Shown: piece by piece, positions 1 through 8,042 of the stretch
Layout: the number at the start of each line of letters is the position of its first letter
How positions within the stretch are numbered: the stretch's first letter is position 1
NCBI GenBank assembly: GCA_963716115.1
Contig: CAVQSZ010000020.1
Span: 313,264-377,263 of the forward strand
Length of the DNA: 64,000 bases
From: AP-15 sp963716115
GTDB lineage: Bacteria; Pseudomonadota; Alphaproteobacteria; ATCC43930; CGMCC-115725
Reading direction: 5' to 3'
Made by a program: the position numbers and the translations under genes
Notes under the pieces: generated by a model
Databases searched by the model: none
What the model was told of the DNA's origin: nothing
The model's input: only the letters and a program-made list of their open reading frames with translations

Positions 1-438
1 GGCCGACCCGGCCTGCGCCGTCCTGACCGTCGCGTCGGTCGTCACCGAGGCCGCCGGCAGGACGCAGCTGTGGGCGGCCAGCGCGACATCGCCGACAGCG
101 GCGGCGCCGCCCGGGTTGGCGACCGGCCCATTGGCGCTCGCTCCCGAGAGCGCCGCATAAAGCAGGCGCTCGAGGGCCTGAGATCCGCTTACCCAGGATT
201 GTCCGTTGAGGGTCAACGTTTGGGTCTGGATCGCGCCGGCGGCGTCTCGGCCGTAATAGGCGATTTTGGTCGCCGTGTCGCTCGCCGAGCTCGATACCGC
301 GTCGACATTTCCCGTCGCGGAGATGTCGTAGAATGCGATCCGTCGCGTCAAATCGACGGCGCCGCCGACCGGCAGGTTATCGGCCTCCGGCATGTTGACG
401 GCGCCGTATGTGACAATGTCTGAGGGAAGGACGCTCAT
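1..438 (-). CDS. phage structural protein, unknown, 3' end outside window
   Basis: An open frame of 146 codons starts at the ATG at 438 and runs off the left edge without a stop. A good Shine-Dalgarno (AGGAG) sits 8 bases before the start. The protein begins MSVLPSDIVTYGAVNMPEAD and is rich in Ala, Gly, Ser and Thr, with no signal peptide or membrane segment. It lies downstream of the portal gene on the same strand, 158 bases away, and should be read as part of the same phage morphogenesis operon. I do not recognise a named family. A decoration, capsid or tail role is inferred only from position and composition. Confidence 0.6.
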   Translation of the reverse strand, partial: MSVLPSDIVTYGAVNMPEADNLPVGGAVDLTRRIAFYDISATGNVDAVSSSASDTATKIAYYGRDAAGAIQTQTLTLNGQSWVSGSQALERLLYAALSGASANGPVANPGGAAAVGDVALAAHSCVLPAASVTTDATVRTAQAGSA

Positions 439-596
439 TCAGGGCTCCTGCTCTAATCCCTTGACTGACTGGGCGGCGTGCGGCGGCGCGGCGCGCGGAT
501 CAGAAACGCGCGCATCCGCAATCCGCTGCGGCTCGCGCGCCGACCGAGGCGGGATGCCCCGATGGCGGCCGGCAACCCGCTGTGTGGCGGTGAGCG

Positions 597-1940
597 CTAT
601 GAACCTTGCGCGGCGCGATCGGGCGGCGAGGCGGGTCTCTGCACAGGCATCGGCTGGTCGCCGCCGGCTACCGGGGCGAGCCCGAGAATGGCGCGCGCTT
701 CGTTCTGCGCGTAGATGCCGTCCTTGACATAGGTGTCGAGGATCGCCGCCTGGTCCTTCGGATCGATATGGCGCATGTCCGACCAGACGAATTCGAGATC
801 GGGATGCCCCATCCTGTCCTGGATGACGCTGTCGACCAGCCGCTTGACCCAACCCGCGAGCGGCGCCAGCCCTTCCGTCAGGGCCGCTTCTTGAGCGGTT
901 TGCGCCGTCGCGCGATTGACCTGCGGGGTGAACGCGGTCGGCGGCAGCGAGAACGCGTAGCAGACGATCCGCGCCAGCCACTCGTCGAATTCGTCTTTGT
1001 AGGGCGCCTCCTTGAAGGCCTGGTACTTGGCCCCGGTCGGCGCCCAGACGAGCCGGGTGCGAGAGCCGGTGTTGCCGGCGAGGATCGAGTCGAACCACTC
1101 CTGGAACTGACGGATCTGCTCGGCGTTCCAGCCGTCGGGCGCATTCACGAGACCAGGCGGGACGTTCCCCTCGGTGAAATGCTGCAGCTGCATCATTTGT
1201 CGGCGCAGGCCGATATTGATCGTCATGACGATCTGCTCGCACGGCCCGAACCCATAGGCCTTGTGCGGCCGCTTGTTGCGCGGCAGGTACATCAGCTGAT
1301 CCGCGGTCAGCAGCCGCCACGGCCGGCCGTGGATGACCTGCTCGTAGGCCGGCGCCGGCGGCCGCGGCCGCCGCCCGGTGTCGTCGATCAGCACTTTGAT
1401 CGTCGCGCCATCGACGATATCGAGCGAAATGATGTCGCCGCCGCGGTTATGGCGAATCTCGAAAGCCGGCGCATCCAGCACCAGAACATCCTCGAGCGCC
1501 TCCCGCAGCCAGGTGGCGAAAGGCTGCTCACTGTCGGGCTTGCGCCAGAAATCGGTGAGCTGTCGGATGCGCGCCGGCGCGTCAGGCGCCGATCTCTTTT
1601 CGTCGCGAGGTCTGATCGCCCAATCAAGCTTTTCGATTTGATCCTTCCGCGTCTCAATCGCCAGCCGGGTGATGTCGTGGTTCTCCGCCAGCGCGCGAAG
1701 CTCATCAAAGCCGACCGGCTCGTAGGCGCGCGGCGTGTAGATCGTGTTGTAGCCGACCGGAAAGTTCCACAGCCGAACCTGCTCGCGTTCCGGTGGGACC
1801 AACGGATAGCCCGGCGAGAAGATCCCCTGATCGGGCTGAAAGACGTTGCGAAATTGGGTTATGTCGTTTTGCGCGCCAAACCCGCCCCAGCTGTAGGAGG
1901 CAAGCGGCTCGCGGTCGAGCGGGGTCCGTTTCAATGTCAT
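597..1940 (-). CDS. phage portal protein
   Basis: This 447-residue protein fits the phage portal family, the dodecameric ring at the capsid vertex through which DNA is packaged and the tail attaches. Seen in the sequence: a region near residues 100–200 with the WLREALEDVLVLDAPAFEI stretch, a central FGPCEQIV / LQHFTEGNVPPGLV stretch typical of HK97-type portals, and a C-terminal part with NEARAILGLAPV. The frame stays open upstream to 2180, but the first 80 codons there are low-quality translation. I chose the ATG at 1940 because the protein then begins MTLKRTPLDREPLASYSWGG. Normally the portal gene follows the large terminase directly; here six genes separate them. Confidence 0.85.
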   Translation of the reverse strand: MTLKRTPLDREPLASYSWGGFGAQNDITQFRNVFQPDQGIFSPGYPLVPPEREQVRLWNFPVGYNTIYTPRAYEPVGFDELRALAENHDITRLAIETRKDQIEKLDWAIRPRDEKRSAPDAPARIRQLTDFWRKPDSEQPFATWLREALEDVLVLDAPAFEIRHNRGGDIISLDIVDGATIKVLIDDTGRRPRPPAPAYEQVIHGRPWRLLTADQLMYLPRNKRPHKAYGFGPCEQIVMTINIGLRRQMMQLQHFTEGNVPPGLVNAPDGWNAEQIRQFQEWFDSILAGNTGSRTRLVWAPTGAKYQAFKEAPYKDEFDEWLARIVCYAFSLPPTAFTPQVNRATAQTAQEAALTEGLAPLAGWVKRLVDSVIQDRMGHPDLEFVWSDMRHIDPKDQAAILDTYVKDGIYAQNEARAILGLAPVAGGDQPMPVQRPASPPDRAAQGS

Positions 1941-1971
1941 CGGCAATCTCCGTCCGTGCGATGGCGTCGGG

Positions 1972-2904
1972 TTATCTCGGGAAACCGTGTGCGCCGAGCG
2001 TCGCTCGGATCGCTGGCGATGCGCCCGCCAAATCGCCCATGGCGTCGTCGTCGGGAAATACCAGAAACCCAAACGGGTCTTGCAGAAGATCGAATATTTG
2101 GCTGTCCGACAGCACCGTATTCCACGCTGCGCCGAACAGGAGAGCGCCATTGAGATAATTATTTTGATTGACCCCGCCAATGACGGAGTTGGCGAAATTC
2201 GCTTCGTCCCACTGGTTCACGCTCTTGGCGGGTCCAACGAGTGTGCTCTTTGTCTGGCCGAAGAATAGGCTGGCTGCTCCTGCGCTGTAGTTCAGTGTCA
2301 TGGCGGCGGCGAATGGCTGCCCGAGCGTCGCGGATTGAGCAAAGCTGCCGCTGGTCGTGGTGTTCGTCACCCAATTCACCGAAAAGCTCGTGCTGTTCGC
2401 GGCAATCTGCAGCGACGCCCGCCGCCCGAGGCCATGCGCCTCGATTGCCATCAGCGTTTGCGCGGCGCTCTGCTGAGCGTTCACCTGCGCGACGACGAGA
2501 AAAGTCTGCAGCCCGGGGCTGGCGGACCACGGACCGCGCCCGGCGCCGACGGTGGTGTAGATGTATTGCGAGCTGCCGTCGAAGCCGCAACCTTGACCCG
2601 CGGAGGTGACCTGTCGGCCAAACGCCGCGAATTGCGTGCGATAGGGATAGCCGCGCAACGAGAACCCCCAAAGCGGCGCCCCGAAATTGCCTTGGCTCAC
2701 GTCATAGGCCGATCCGTCCATATGCCACGCGTCGGCGAGAAATTGGGTCGCCGGATCGTCTGCAAGCCGCGGCAGGCCCGCCGGGCGATAAAGACCTCGA
2801 AAGGCCCGCAGGGGCTGCGCAGACGCCCTTCCGCCGGGCGCCGCCGCGACGCTGATCCCGCTCGCCGCAAGCCCCGCCAGGAACCGTCGCCGGTTCGGCG
2901 GCAT
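1972..2904 (-). CDS. exported LamG-like (concanavalin A fold) phage protein
   Basis: A 310-residue protein starting MPPNRRRFLAGLAASG, a twin-arginine (Tat)-type export signal with likely cleavage near ASAQ (about residue 30). Residues 90–300 look like a LamG/concanavalin A-like beta-sandwich of the type common in phage tail proteins: the stretches LQTFLVVAQVNAQQ, AAMTLNYSAGAASLFFGQ, a Gly/Asn turn, and a closing LSDSQIFDLLQDPFGF resembling the usual LS..QI..L..(N/D)PW motif. The frame is open far upstream, but only the ATG at 2904 gives an export signal and avoids overlap with the next gene. It lies 31 bases before the portal gene. A carbohydrate- or surface-binding role is inferred from fold resemblance. 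Confidence 0.65.
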   Translation of the reverse strand: MPPNRRRFLAGLAASGISVAAAPGGRASAQPLRAFRGLYRPAGLPRLADDPATQFLADAWHMDGSAYDVSQGNFGAPLWGFSLRGYPYRTQFAAFGRQVTSAGQGCGFDGSSQYIYTTVGAGRGPWSASPGLQTFLVVAQVNAQQSAAQTLMAIEAHGLGRRASLQIAANSTSFSVNWVTNTTTSGSFAQSATLGQPFAAAMTLNYSAGAASLFFGQTKSTLVGPAKSVNQWDEANFANSVIGGVNQNNYLNGALLFGAAWNTVLSDSQIFDLLQDPFGFLVFPDDDAMGDLAGASPAIRATLGAHGFPR

Positions 2905-2906
2905 CG

Positions 2907-3443
2907 TCAATATTGCACTGCGGTCGGCGCCAGCACGACCGTATTTCCAGAAGCGTTGAGGGTCTGTCCGCTGTTGTTTTGACACAGCACCTTGAATTTG
3001 AGGGCCGGCAGACGCACCAGGCCTTGCGACAGGAAGGTGCTGGTTCCCGAAAGCACCGAAGCCGGAAGCGGGAAGACCGCGTCGGGGGCGCGCGGCGGAG
3101 CCGATGCGATGCTCTCGAACGTCGAGCCGTCGACCGAGGACAGCAGCCAGCAGGAAAGATTTCCCCCGGTCTGCACGGCGCCCGCGGTCGAGCCCATGGT
3201 GAGGATCATCGGCGACCAGATCACCTGCGCTGTATTCGAGTTGTTGAACACGCCGGCCGCGCCGCCGATCGCGCTCACCGCCACCGACCCCGATGTCATC
3301 GAGTTGAGCTCGGTGCTCATCAACGTCAGCGGAGGCGCGTACAACCCGGAGTTTGAGCTGCCGGGCTCCCAGAGAAACGGCGTCGCCGCCCGGCATGGGC
3401 ACGACAGCGCCAGCGCCGCGGCGCAGACAAGGTAACGCCACAT
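2907..3443 (-). CDS. exported protein of unknown function, prophage cassette
   Basis: 178 residues, starting MWRYLVCAAALALSCPCRA, a classical Sec signal peptide cleaved near residue 19. The mature part is Ser/Thr/Gly-rich with two Cys residues (in SCWLLSS and KVLCQNN) and looks like a beta-rich extracellular protein. A TTG at 3458 would add five residues and overlap the upstream gene; the ATG at 3443, two bases after the upstream stop, is preferred because it opens directly on the signal peptide. It is packed between two other export-signal genes on the same strand, so it is almost certainly cotranscribed with them. I do not recognise the family. Confidence 0.6.
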   Translation of the reverse strand: MWRYLVCAAALALSCPCRAATPFLWEPGSSNSGLYAPPLTLMSTELNSMTSGSVAVSAIGGAAGVFNNSNTAQVIWSPMILTMGSTAGAVQTGGNLSCWLLSSVDGSTFESIASAPPRAPDAVFPLPASVLSGTSTFLSQGLVRLPALKFKVLCQNNSGQTLNASGNTVVLAPTAVQY

Positions 3444-3445
3444 GA

Positions 3446-4396
3446 TCAATTCACCCAAGAGTTGCCGCTTGCATCGCAGGTCACCGCACGAGCCTCATAG
3501 GGAGGCGACCCCGGCGTGCTGCCGTTCATCACGAAGCTCGAAGCGCCGTCGATGGTTCCGGAAGCTGGCTGAAGGGTGATCGCGTTCGCCGCATCGTTGC
3601 CGGCCCCGTCCTTCACCAACAGAGTAAAGCCGGGAGAGCAGGCGTAGTTGACGGTCGTCGGGGCCGGCGCGCTCTTGTTGACGATGATCAAATAATCCGT
3701 CGCGTTGGACACGGTCACCGGTCCCGCCGCGGTTATCGTGCGAATGGGCACGAGGAGCGATCCGCCCCAGGTCGAGGTACCCGCGTAGACGTTGTCGCCG
3801 GAAAAGGTCGTGTCGGCGGCAAAGGTGGTCGGCAGCCGTGCGCCCGGCAGCACGCCGGACAAGATGTTGGCGGCGTTTGTCGCGTCGATCGAGCAGGACG
3901 GCGACGCATCGGCCAGATCGGCGCACGATGGCTGCGAGGCGTGCGGGGCGCCGGTGAGCGAAATCCCGTCGAGCCATTCGTGCGCAACGGCGGCGGCGCT
4001 CTCGACGCCACCCAGGGTCGAGGCGGTGGGCGACGGCAGATCCGCGCCGGCGATCGGCCGCGGCGCCAGGACGCCGCTCGATCCGACCGGCGATCCGAGA
4101 AACAAATTCGCCGGCTGCGCGGGACTGGCGACGGCCAGCGTCCCGGTCGTCGTGACCGGCGATCCCGAGACGTTGAGCCAGGGCGGAGTGGTCAACCCGA
4201 CGCTGGTCACGGTGCCCACGCCGGACGGGCTTCCGCCATCCTGGATCAACCCCGACCCCGCCCAGCTCGCAACATGACCTGCGGTGACCGCGCCGGATTG
4301 GTTGACGCCGCCGGCAGGTCCGTATTCGACCGACTGCGCCCAGCCGGGCGCGGCGCCGAACAAGGCGAGGGCGCCGGCGATAGCGCTCAGCCTCAT
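3446..4396 (-). CDS. tail-fibre-like protein with signal peptide
   Basis: 316 residues. Residues 1–21 (MRLSAIAGALALFGAAPGWA…) form a signal peptide, which is unusual for a virion protein. Next comes a low-complexity Thr/Ser/Gly/Val region with VGTVTSVGLTTPPWLNVSG and LAPRPIAGADLPSPT, patterns seen in phage tail-fibre shafts (the latter like the recurrent '…R.l.aaDLP' motif). A C-terminal beta-rich domain follows. The start overlaps the end of the upstream gene as ATGA (4393–4396), so the two are translationally coupled. An upstream in-frame start at 4546 would add 50 non-signal residues and overlap that gene, so I reject it. Host-surface binding is inferred. Confidence 0.6.
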   Translation of the reverse strand: MRLSAIAGALALFGAAPGWAQSVEYGPAGGVNQSGAVTAGHVASWAGSGLIQDGGSPSGVGTVTSVGLTTPPWLNVSGSPVTTTGTLAVASPAQPANLFLGSPVGSSGVLAPRPIAGADLPSPTASTLGGVESAAAVAHEWLDGISLTGAPHASQPSCADLADASPSCSIDATNAANILSGVLPGARLPTTFAADTTFSGDNVYAGTSTWGGSLLVPIRTITAAGPVTVSNATDYLIIVNKSAPAPTTVNYACSPGFTLLVKDGAGNDAANAITLQPASGTIDGASSFVMNGSTPGSPPYEARAVTCDASGNSWVN

Positions 4397-4782
4397 TGCG
4401 CGCGCGCCTTGAAGAAGGCGGTTGGACTCGAGGTCTTGGTGAAGCACCCGGTAGAGCTGAACGCGGCGACGATGCCGATTGAGTAGATATCCGGCGGACC
4501 GTGAAACGTAATCGATACGGTGTTGTTGGCGGGCGCCACGACGCACTCGATCGGGGTCACCGGGCCGTCAGCGGGCGGAGCCTTCGCATTGAAGGTCATC
4601 AAATACCCAGCCGCGGCCCCGGTTGTCACATAGACTGAATAAAGATTGCCCGGCGCCGCCTTGATCAGACGGCCGGATTCCGGCGCAGCGGAGACGACCG
4701 GCGTGATGCCCGCCTCGTAGGCGTCGGCCCGCGGCGCGCAGAAGAGCGTGAGAACACAGAGGAGAATGAGGAATGCGCGCAT
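4393..4782 (-). CDS. small exported protein of unknown function, prophage cassette
   Basis: 129 residues opening with MRAFLILLCVLTLFCAPRADA, a clear Sec signal peptide cleaved near residue 21. The mature domain of about 108 residues contains a YEAGITPVVSAAPESGRLIKAAPG stretch, then SVYVTTGAAAGYLMTFNA and a single Cys pair (C in IECVVAP and GCFTK) that could form a disulphide outside the cytoplasm. The 3' end overlaps the next gene by four bases. Similar small beta-domain proteins occur in alphaproteobacterial prophages, but I cannot name a family. Confidence 0.6.
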   Translation of the reverse strand: MRAFLILLCVLTLFCAPRADAYEAGITPVVSAAPESGRLIKAAPGNLYSVYVTTGAAAGYLMTFNAKAPPADGPVTPIECVVAPANNTVSITFHGPPDIYSIGIVAAFSSTGCFTKTSSPTAFFKARAQ

Positions 4783-4824
4783 GATTCGTTCCTTGAAAGC
4801 TCGACCTTGGGGGCCACCCGCGGC

Positions 4825-7566
4825 TTACTGATAGCCGGCGCACCGATACGCGAGGACGTCGCCTGCGGTCAGTGTCCCGGCCAACGCGACGCTCGTCGCC
4901 ATGACCGCGGTTGGCCGAACCAGGTTTCCTGTCGTCTCGTCGAACACCGAGCAGACCGGCGGGTTTGGCCATGCAGTGGCAAAATTCACGGTGCATTTGC
5001 CACCGTTGGCCGACGAGCCGACCGTCACCCGCCCGACGCTGTCATTGCCGCTGATCGACGGCGACGTTCCGCAGTCGCCGGCGCCGGACCCGACCGACGG
5101 CGTTGCGCCGGTGAAAATCTGGCGCCCTAGCATGCCGAGCGCCGACGCCGAGCGCGGCGTGATCGATAGAACGCGGAAATTGCTGCCGTCGAACTGGAGC
5201 GTCAGAAATTCATAATTGGTCGCGGCGAGCGCGACCGACGCCCCGGCCGTTCCGGCAGCCCCGGCCGGATAGAGGATGCGTCCGCCGGAGACGCCGTTGA
5301 CCTGAACCGTCAGCGAGTTGCCGTTGTCGGTCGCAAAGCCCATGGTCCAGCCTGCGCCGATCGCCGTCGTCGGCGGCAAGGTGACGGTCAGCGCGCTGCC
5401 CGGCGCATTGTAGCTCGACAGCGCCGCGCCGGTATCGCTCGGTCCCGCGGCATAGGCGGCGACCGATGGAAACGCCCACCGGCTGATGGCCGACGCGCTG
5501 CCGGCGATCCCGATCGCCGTCGCCGTCAGCGGCGTCGCCTCGGTGACGCGAAAGTTGCCGCCGTCGAACTGCAGGACCAGGAGCTCGTAATTGCCGGGCG
5601 CCAGCGATGCCGAATTTGTCGTGGCGCCGCTGCCGGGGTAGAGGATGTGGCCGCCCGCAACACCGTTGACCTGAACCGACATCGTTTTGCTGTTGTCAGA
5701 CGCCAGGCCGATCGTCCAGCCCATCGGGATCGCCGTCGTCGGGGGCAGCGTCACCGCCATGTAGGAAGCCGGGCTGTTGAAGCTGGAAATGACATTGCCG
5801 TTGTCGGCGACAGCGACACTGTAGGTGCTGACCGGGGGATAGCTCCAATGGCTGATCCCGGCCGAGCCGATCGTGCCCATGGCCTGCGCGGTCGCCGGCG
5901 TCGCCGCTACGACCCGAAAATTGCCGCTGCCGTCGTACTGCAAAGCGACAAGCTCATAGGCCCCCTGGCTGGTGTTCGCCATCGCGAAGGAAGTGGCCGT
6001 CGAGCCGCTGCCCGGCCAGACGATATGTCCGCCGGAGGCGCCGTTGACCTGGACCGACAGCGGCTTTGCGTTGTCCGTGGCGAAGCCGATGCTCCATCCC
6101 GTCGGCAGGCCCGTCGTCGCCGGCAGGGTCACGGACAGCCCTGACGGCGTGTTGTAGCTCGACAGGATGTTGCCGTTGTCCGCCAGGGTTGCCGCGTAGC
6201 CGGGTCCGGACGGGTAAAGCCAGTTGCTCGGCCAGGGCGGCGGCTCGAACCCCATGCTGAGCCGGGTGTTTCGCGTCGCCGCGATCACCCGCCAATTGTT
6301 GCCGTCGGATTGCAGACGCAGGTATTCGTAGTTGCCGGAGCCCAGCGTGACGGTGGGCACGAACTTGCCGCCAAGCAGGATGCTGCCGCTCGGCGCGTTC
6401 ACGGTCATGCTCTTGCCGTTGTCGGTGGCGAAGGCCATAGACCAGCCCGGGTTGACGGCTGCGATCGGCGGCAGCGTCACCGCCATAGCAGCGCCGGGCG
6501 CATTGAAGCTGGAAATCGACAGCCGGTCGTCGAGCGGCGTCGCGGCGTAGCTCGCGACGGACGGAAACATCCATTGCGCGCGCGAGCCGGTTCCCTGCAC
6601 CGAGATCCCGACCGAGTTCGGGCCGAAATTGACGGTGTTGCCGCCATAGTTCGGATTTATCAGGATGTTGCCGGTAGACGCCGTGGCATTCACGGCGGTG
6701 ATGCAATCGAAGTACGGAGAAATGAAGGTGTTGAGCCCGTTATGGTTGAACGTGATCGACAGGCAGGTCGGCGAAACTTCGAGATCGAGGCCGAAGAAGG
6801 TGTTGCTGAAGTTAAATCCGTTTTCGAGGACGACGCTGCGTCCGCCGGTCCCGGCGGCGGTCCCGGCGCCGGAAACCCTGGAGAATTGGGTCTGCTCGAA
6901 GGCCATCCCCGCCGCTCCGCCGGCGGCGACGCAGACGGCGTAGATGTCGCTGTCCAGGACGTAGTTGAATTGACACGCGCCGGCATTGCCGCCGCTGTTT
7001 GCGTTATTGACGTTCAGATGATCGAATTTGATCGAATTCTGAGCGTCGGAGAAGTCAGCCTTGCCGATCACCACGGCATAGCCGGGCGTGTTGGCCTCGA
7101 CGAACAGCGTTCCTTCCTGCTTGAAGTAGAAACATCCGGTCGGGCTCGCCGTGGTGCCGCCGCCGCACAGAACCTGGATCACCGGCCCGGAGCCGATCGA
7201 CCGCCCGTCGAGGGCGGCGCCTTGCGAAATCAACCTGAATCCGTTAGCGGCCTGGCCGGCGTAGTCGATCGTCAGCTGCGATGTGATCTTGTATTTGCCG
7301 GCCGAGAGGTGCACCGGCCAATTGTTGGTGATCGCGCTGGCGATCGTCGCCTGGATCGCGCTGGTGTCGTCATGGCTGTCGTCGCCAAGGGCGCCGTTGC
7401 ATCGAACATCGATCCACGGCCGCCCCGAGCACATCAGCGCATCGCCGCCGAACGTGGCCGCGCCGGTGGTCGACAGGGTGGAAAAGCTGCCAGGGGATTG
7501 CGCCATGCTCGGCAGCGCGATCCCGAGACCCATCGCAAAGGCGGCGATGCGCAGCAGCGTCTTCAT
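4825..7566 (-). CDS. tailspike-like repeat protein with pectate-lyase-type N-terminal region
   Basis: 913 residues. Residues 1–23 are a signal peptide (MKTLLRIAAFAMGLGIALPS). Residues 52–330 start with DVRCNGALGDDSHDDTSAIQ, the hallmark of pectate-lyase-superfamily beta-helices used by phage tailspikes. Four tandem repeats of about 110 residues follow, near 331–436, 448–560, 573–682 and 697–808. Each has an aromatic/FP-S entry, DNG…SS(F/Y)N.P, VTLPP(T)TA, GW..GFATDN.K, VQVNG..GG.I, and YE.L.LQ.DG.NFRV. A C-terminal domain (815–913) has GDCGTSPSISGNDS and paired Cys. The start ATG overlaps the upstream stop (TGATG); GTG codons at 7569 and 7572 are alternatives. Polysaccharide binding or cleavage is inferred. 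Confidence 0.7.
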   Translation of the reverse strand: MKTLLRIAAFAMGLGIALPSMAQSPGSFSTLSTTGAATFGGDALMCSGRPWIDVRCNGALGDDSHDDTSAIQATIASAITNNWPVHLSAGKYKITSQLTIDYAGQAANGFRLISQGAALDGRSIGSGPVIQVLCGGGTTASPTGCFYFKQEGTLFVEANTPGYAVVIGKADFSDAQNSIKFDHLNVNNANSGGNAGACQFNYVLDSDIYAVCVAAGGAAGMAFEQTQFSRVSGAGTAAGTGGRSVVLENGFNFSNTFFGLDLEVSPTCLSITFNHNGLNTFISPYFDCITAVNATASTGNILINPNYGGNTVNFGPNSVGISVQGTGSRAQWMFPSVASYAATPLDDRLSISSFNAPGAAMAVTLPPIAAVNPGWSMAFATDNGKSMTVNAPSGSILLGGKFVPTVTLGSGNYEYLRLQSDGNNWRVIAATRNTRLSMGFEPPPWPSNWLYPSGPGYAATLADNGNILSSYNTPSGLSVTLPATTGLPTGWSIGFATDNAKPLSVQVNGASGGHIVWPGSGSTATSFAMANTSQGAYELVALQYDGSGNFRVVAATPATAQAMGTIGSAGISHWSYPPVSTYSVAVADNGNVISSFNSPASYMAVTLPPTTAIPMGWTIGLASDNSKTMSVQVNGVAGGHILYPGSGATTNSASLAPGNYELLVLQFDGGNFRVTEATPLTATAIGIAGSASAISRWAFPSVAAYAAGPSDTGAALSSYNAPGSALTVTLPPTTAIGAGWTMGFATDNGNSLTVQVNGVSGGRILYPAGAAGTAGASVALAATNYEFLTLQFDGSNFRVLSITPRSASALGMLGRQIFTGATPSVGSGAGDCGTSPSISGNDSVGRVTVGSSANGGKCTVNFATAWPNPPVCSVFDETTGNLVRPTAVMATSVALAGTLTAGDVLAYRCAGYQ

Positions 7567-8003
7567 CACCACCGCCGCGCCGCGAAGGCCTGCGCGGTCG
7601 TGCCGCCATAGAGGCTGACGACGCCCGCCGGCCTATACCCCGAAGGGGTCGCGAAGATCGCGCCCGCCGCAACCGGGATCGACGCTCCGCCCGGCGTCGC
7701 CACGCCGACATCGCACACGTAGAGCGGCGCCGACGAATTGTTGGCGATCAGGTATCCGTTGGCCGGGAGGGCTCCGCCGAACAGAGTCTGCGCGCTGCCG
7801 CCGCTCGCCACCGCGCCGCTGCCGTCGACTGCGACGGCGCCGGCGGCGTTAATGACCGGGAGCGGCGCGGCGCTGCCGACCGGCGTTGCGACGCCGCCGA
7901 CGATCGCGGCGGGCGCGTGGACCGGAACGAGGCTGCCGGCGACATCGACCCCGGTCGAGATCGATTGCACCGTGGTGTTCGCATCCTTGATCAACAGGGC
8001 CAA
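7566..8003 (-). CDS. small phage structural protein, unknown
   Basis: 145 residues if started at the TTG at 8003, which has AAGGAG seven bases upstream. A TTG at 8021 would place that ribosome site inside the gene. The protein begins MALLIKDANTTVQ, has a Gly/Ala/Val-rich centre and ends with IANNSSAPLYVCDVGVA, GYRPAGVVSLYGG and TAQAFAARRW. This ending is typical of small tail- or baseplate-associated proteins in alphaproteobacterial prophages. No export signal, unlike the five genes that follow. The stop overlaps the tailspike start as TGATG. The function is not known. Confidence 0.6.
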   Translation of the reverse strand: MALLIKDANTTVQSISTGVDVAGSLVPVHAPAAIVGGVATPVGSAAPLPVINAAGAVAVDGSGAVASGGSAQTLFGGALPANGYLIANNSSAPLYVCDVGVATPGGASIPVAAGAIFATPSGYRPAGVVSLYGGTTAQAFAARRW

Positions 8004-8042
8004 AGTCTGACTCCTTCGCAACAGCCGGCGAATGCAACAGGA

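Noticed and set aside
439..1320. 293-codon frame on the minus strand overlapping the portal gene
   Set aside because: Arg/Ala/Gly-rich translation in another frame of the portal gene, with no ribosome site.
606..2153. 515-codon open frame on the plus strand across the portal gene
   Set aside because: It is antisense to the portal gene, has no family resemblance and is explained by GC-rich third positions.
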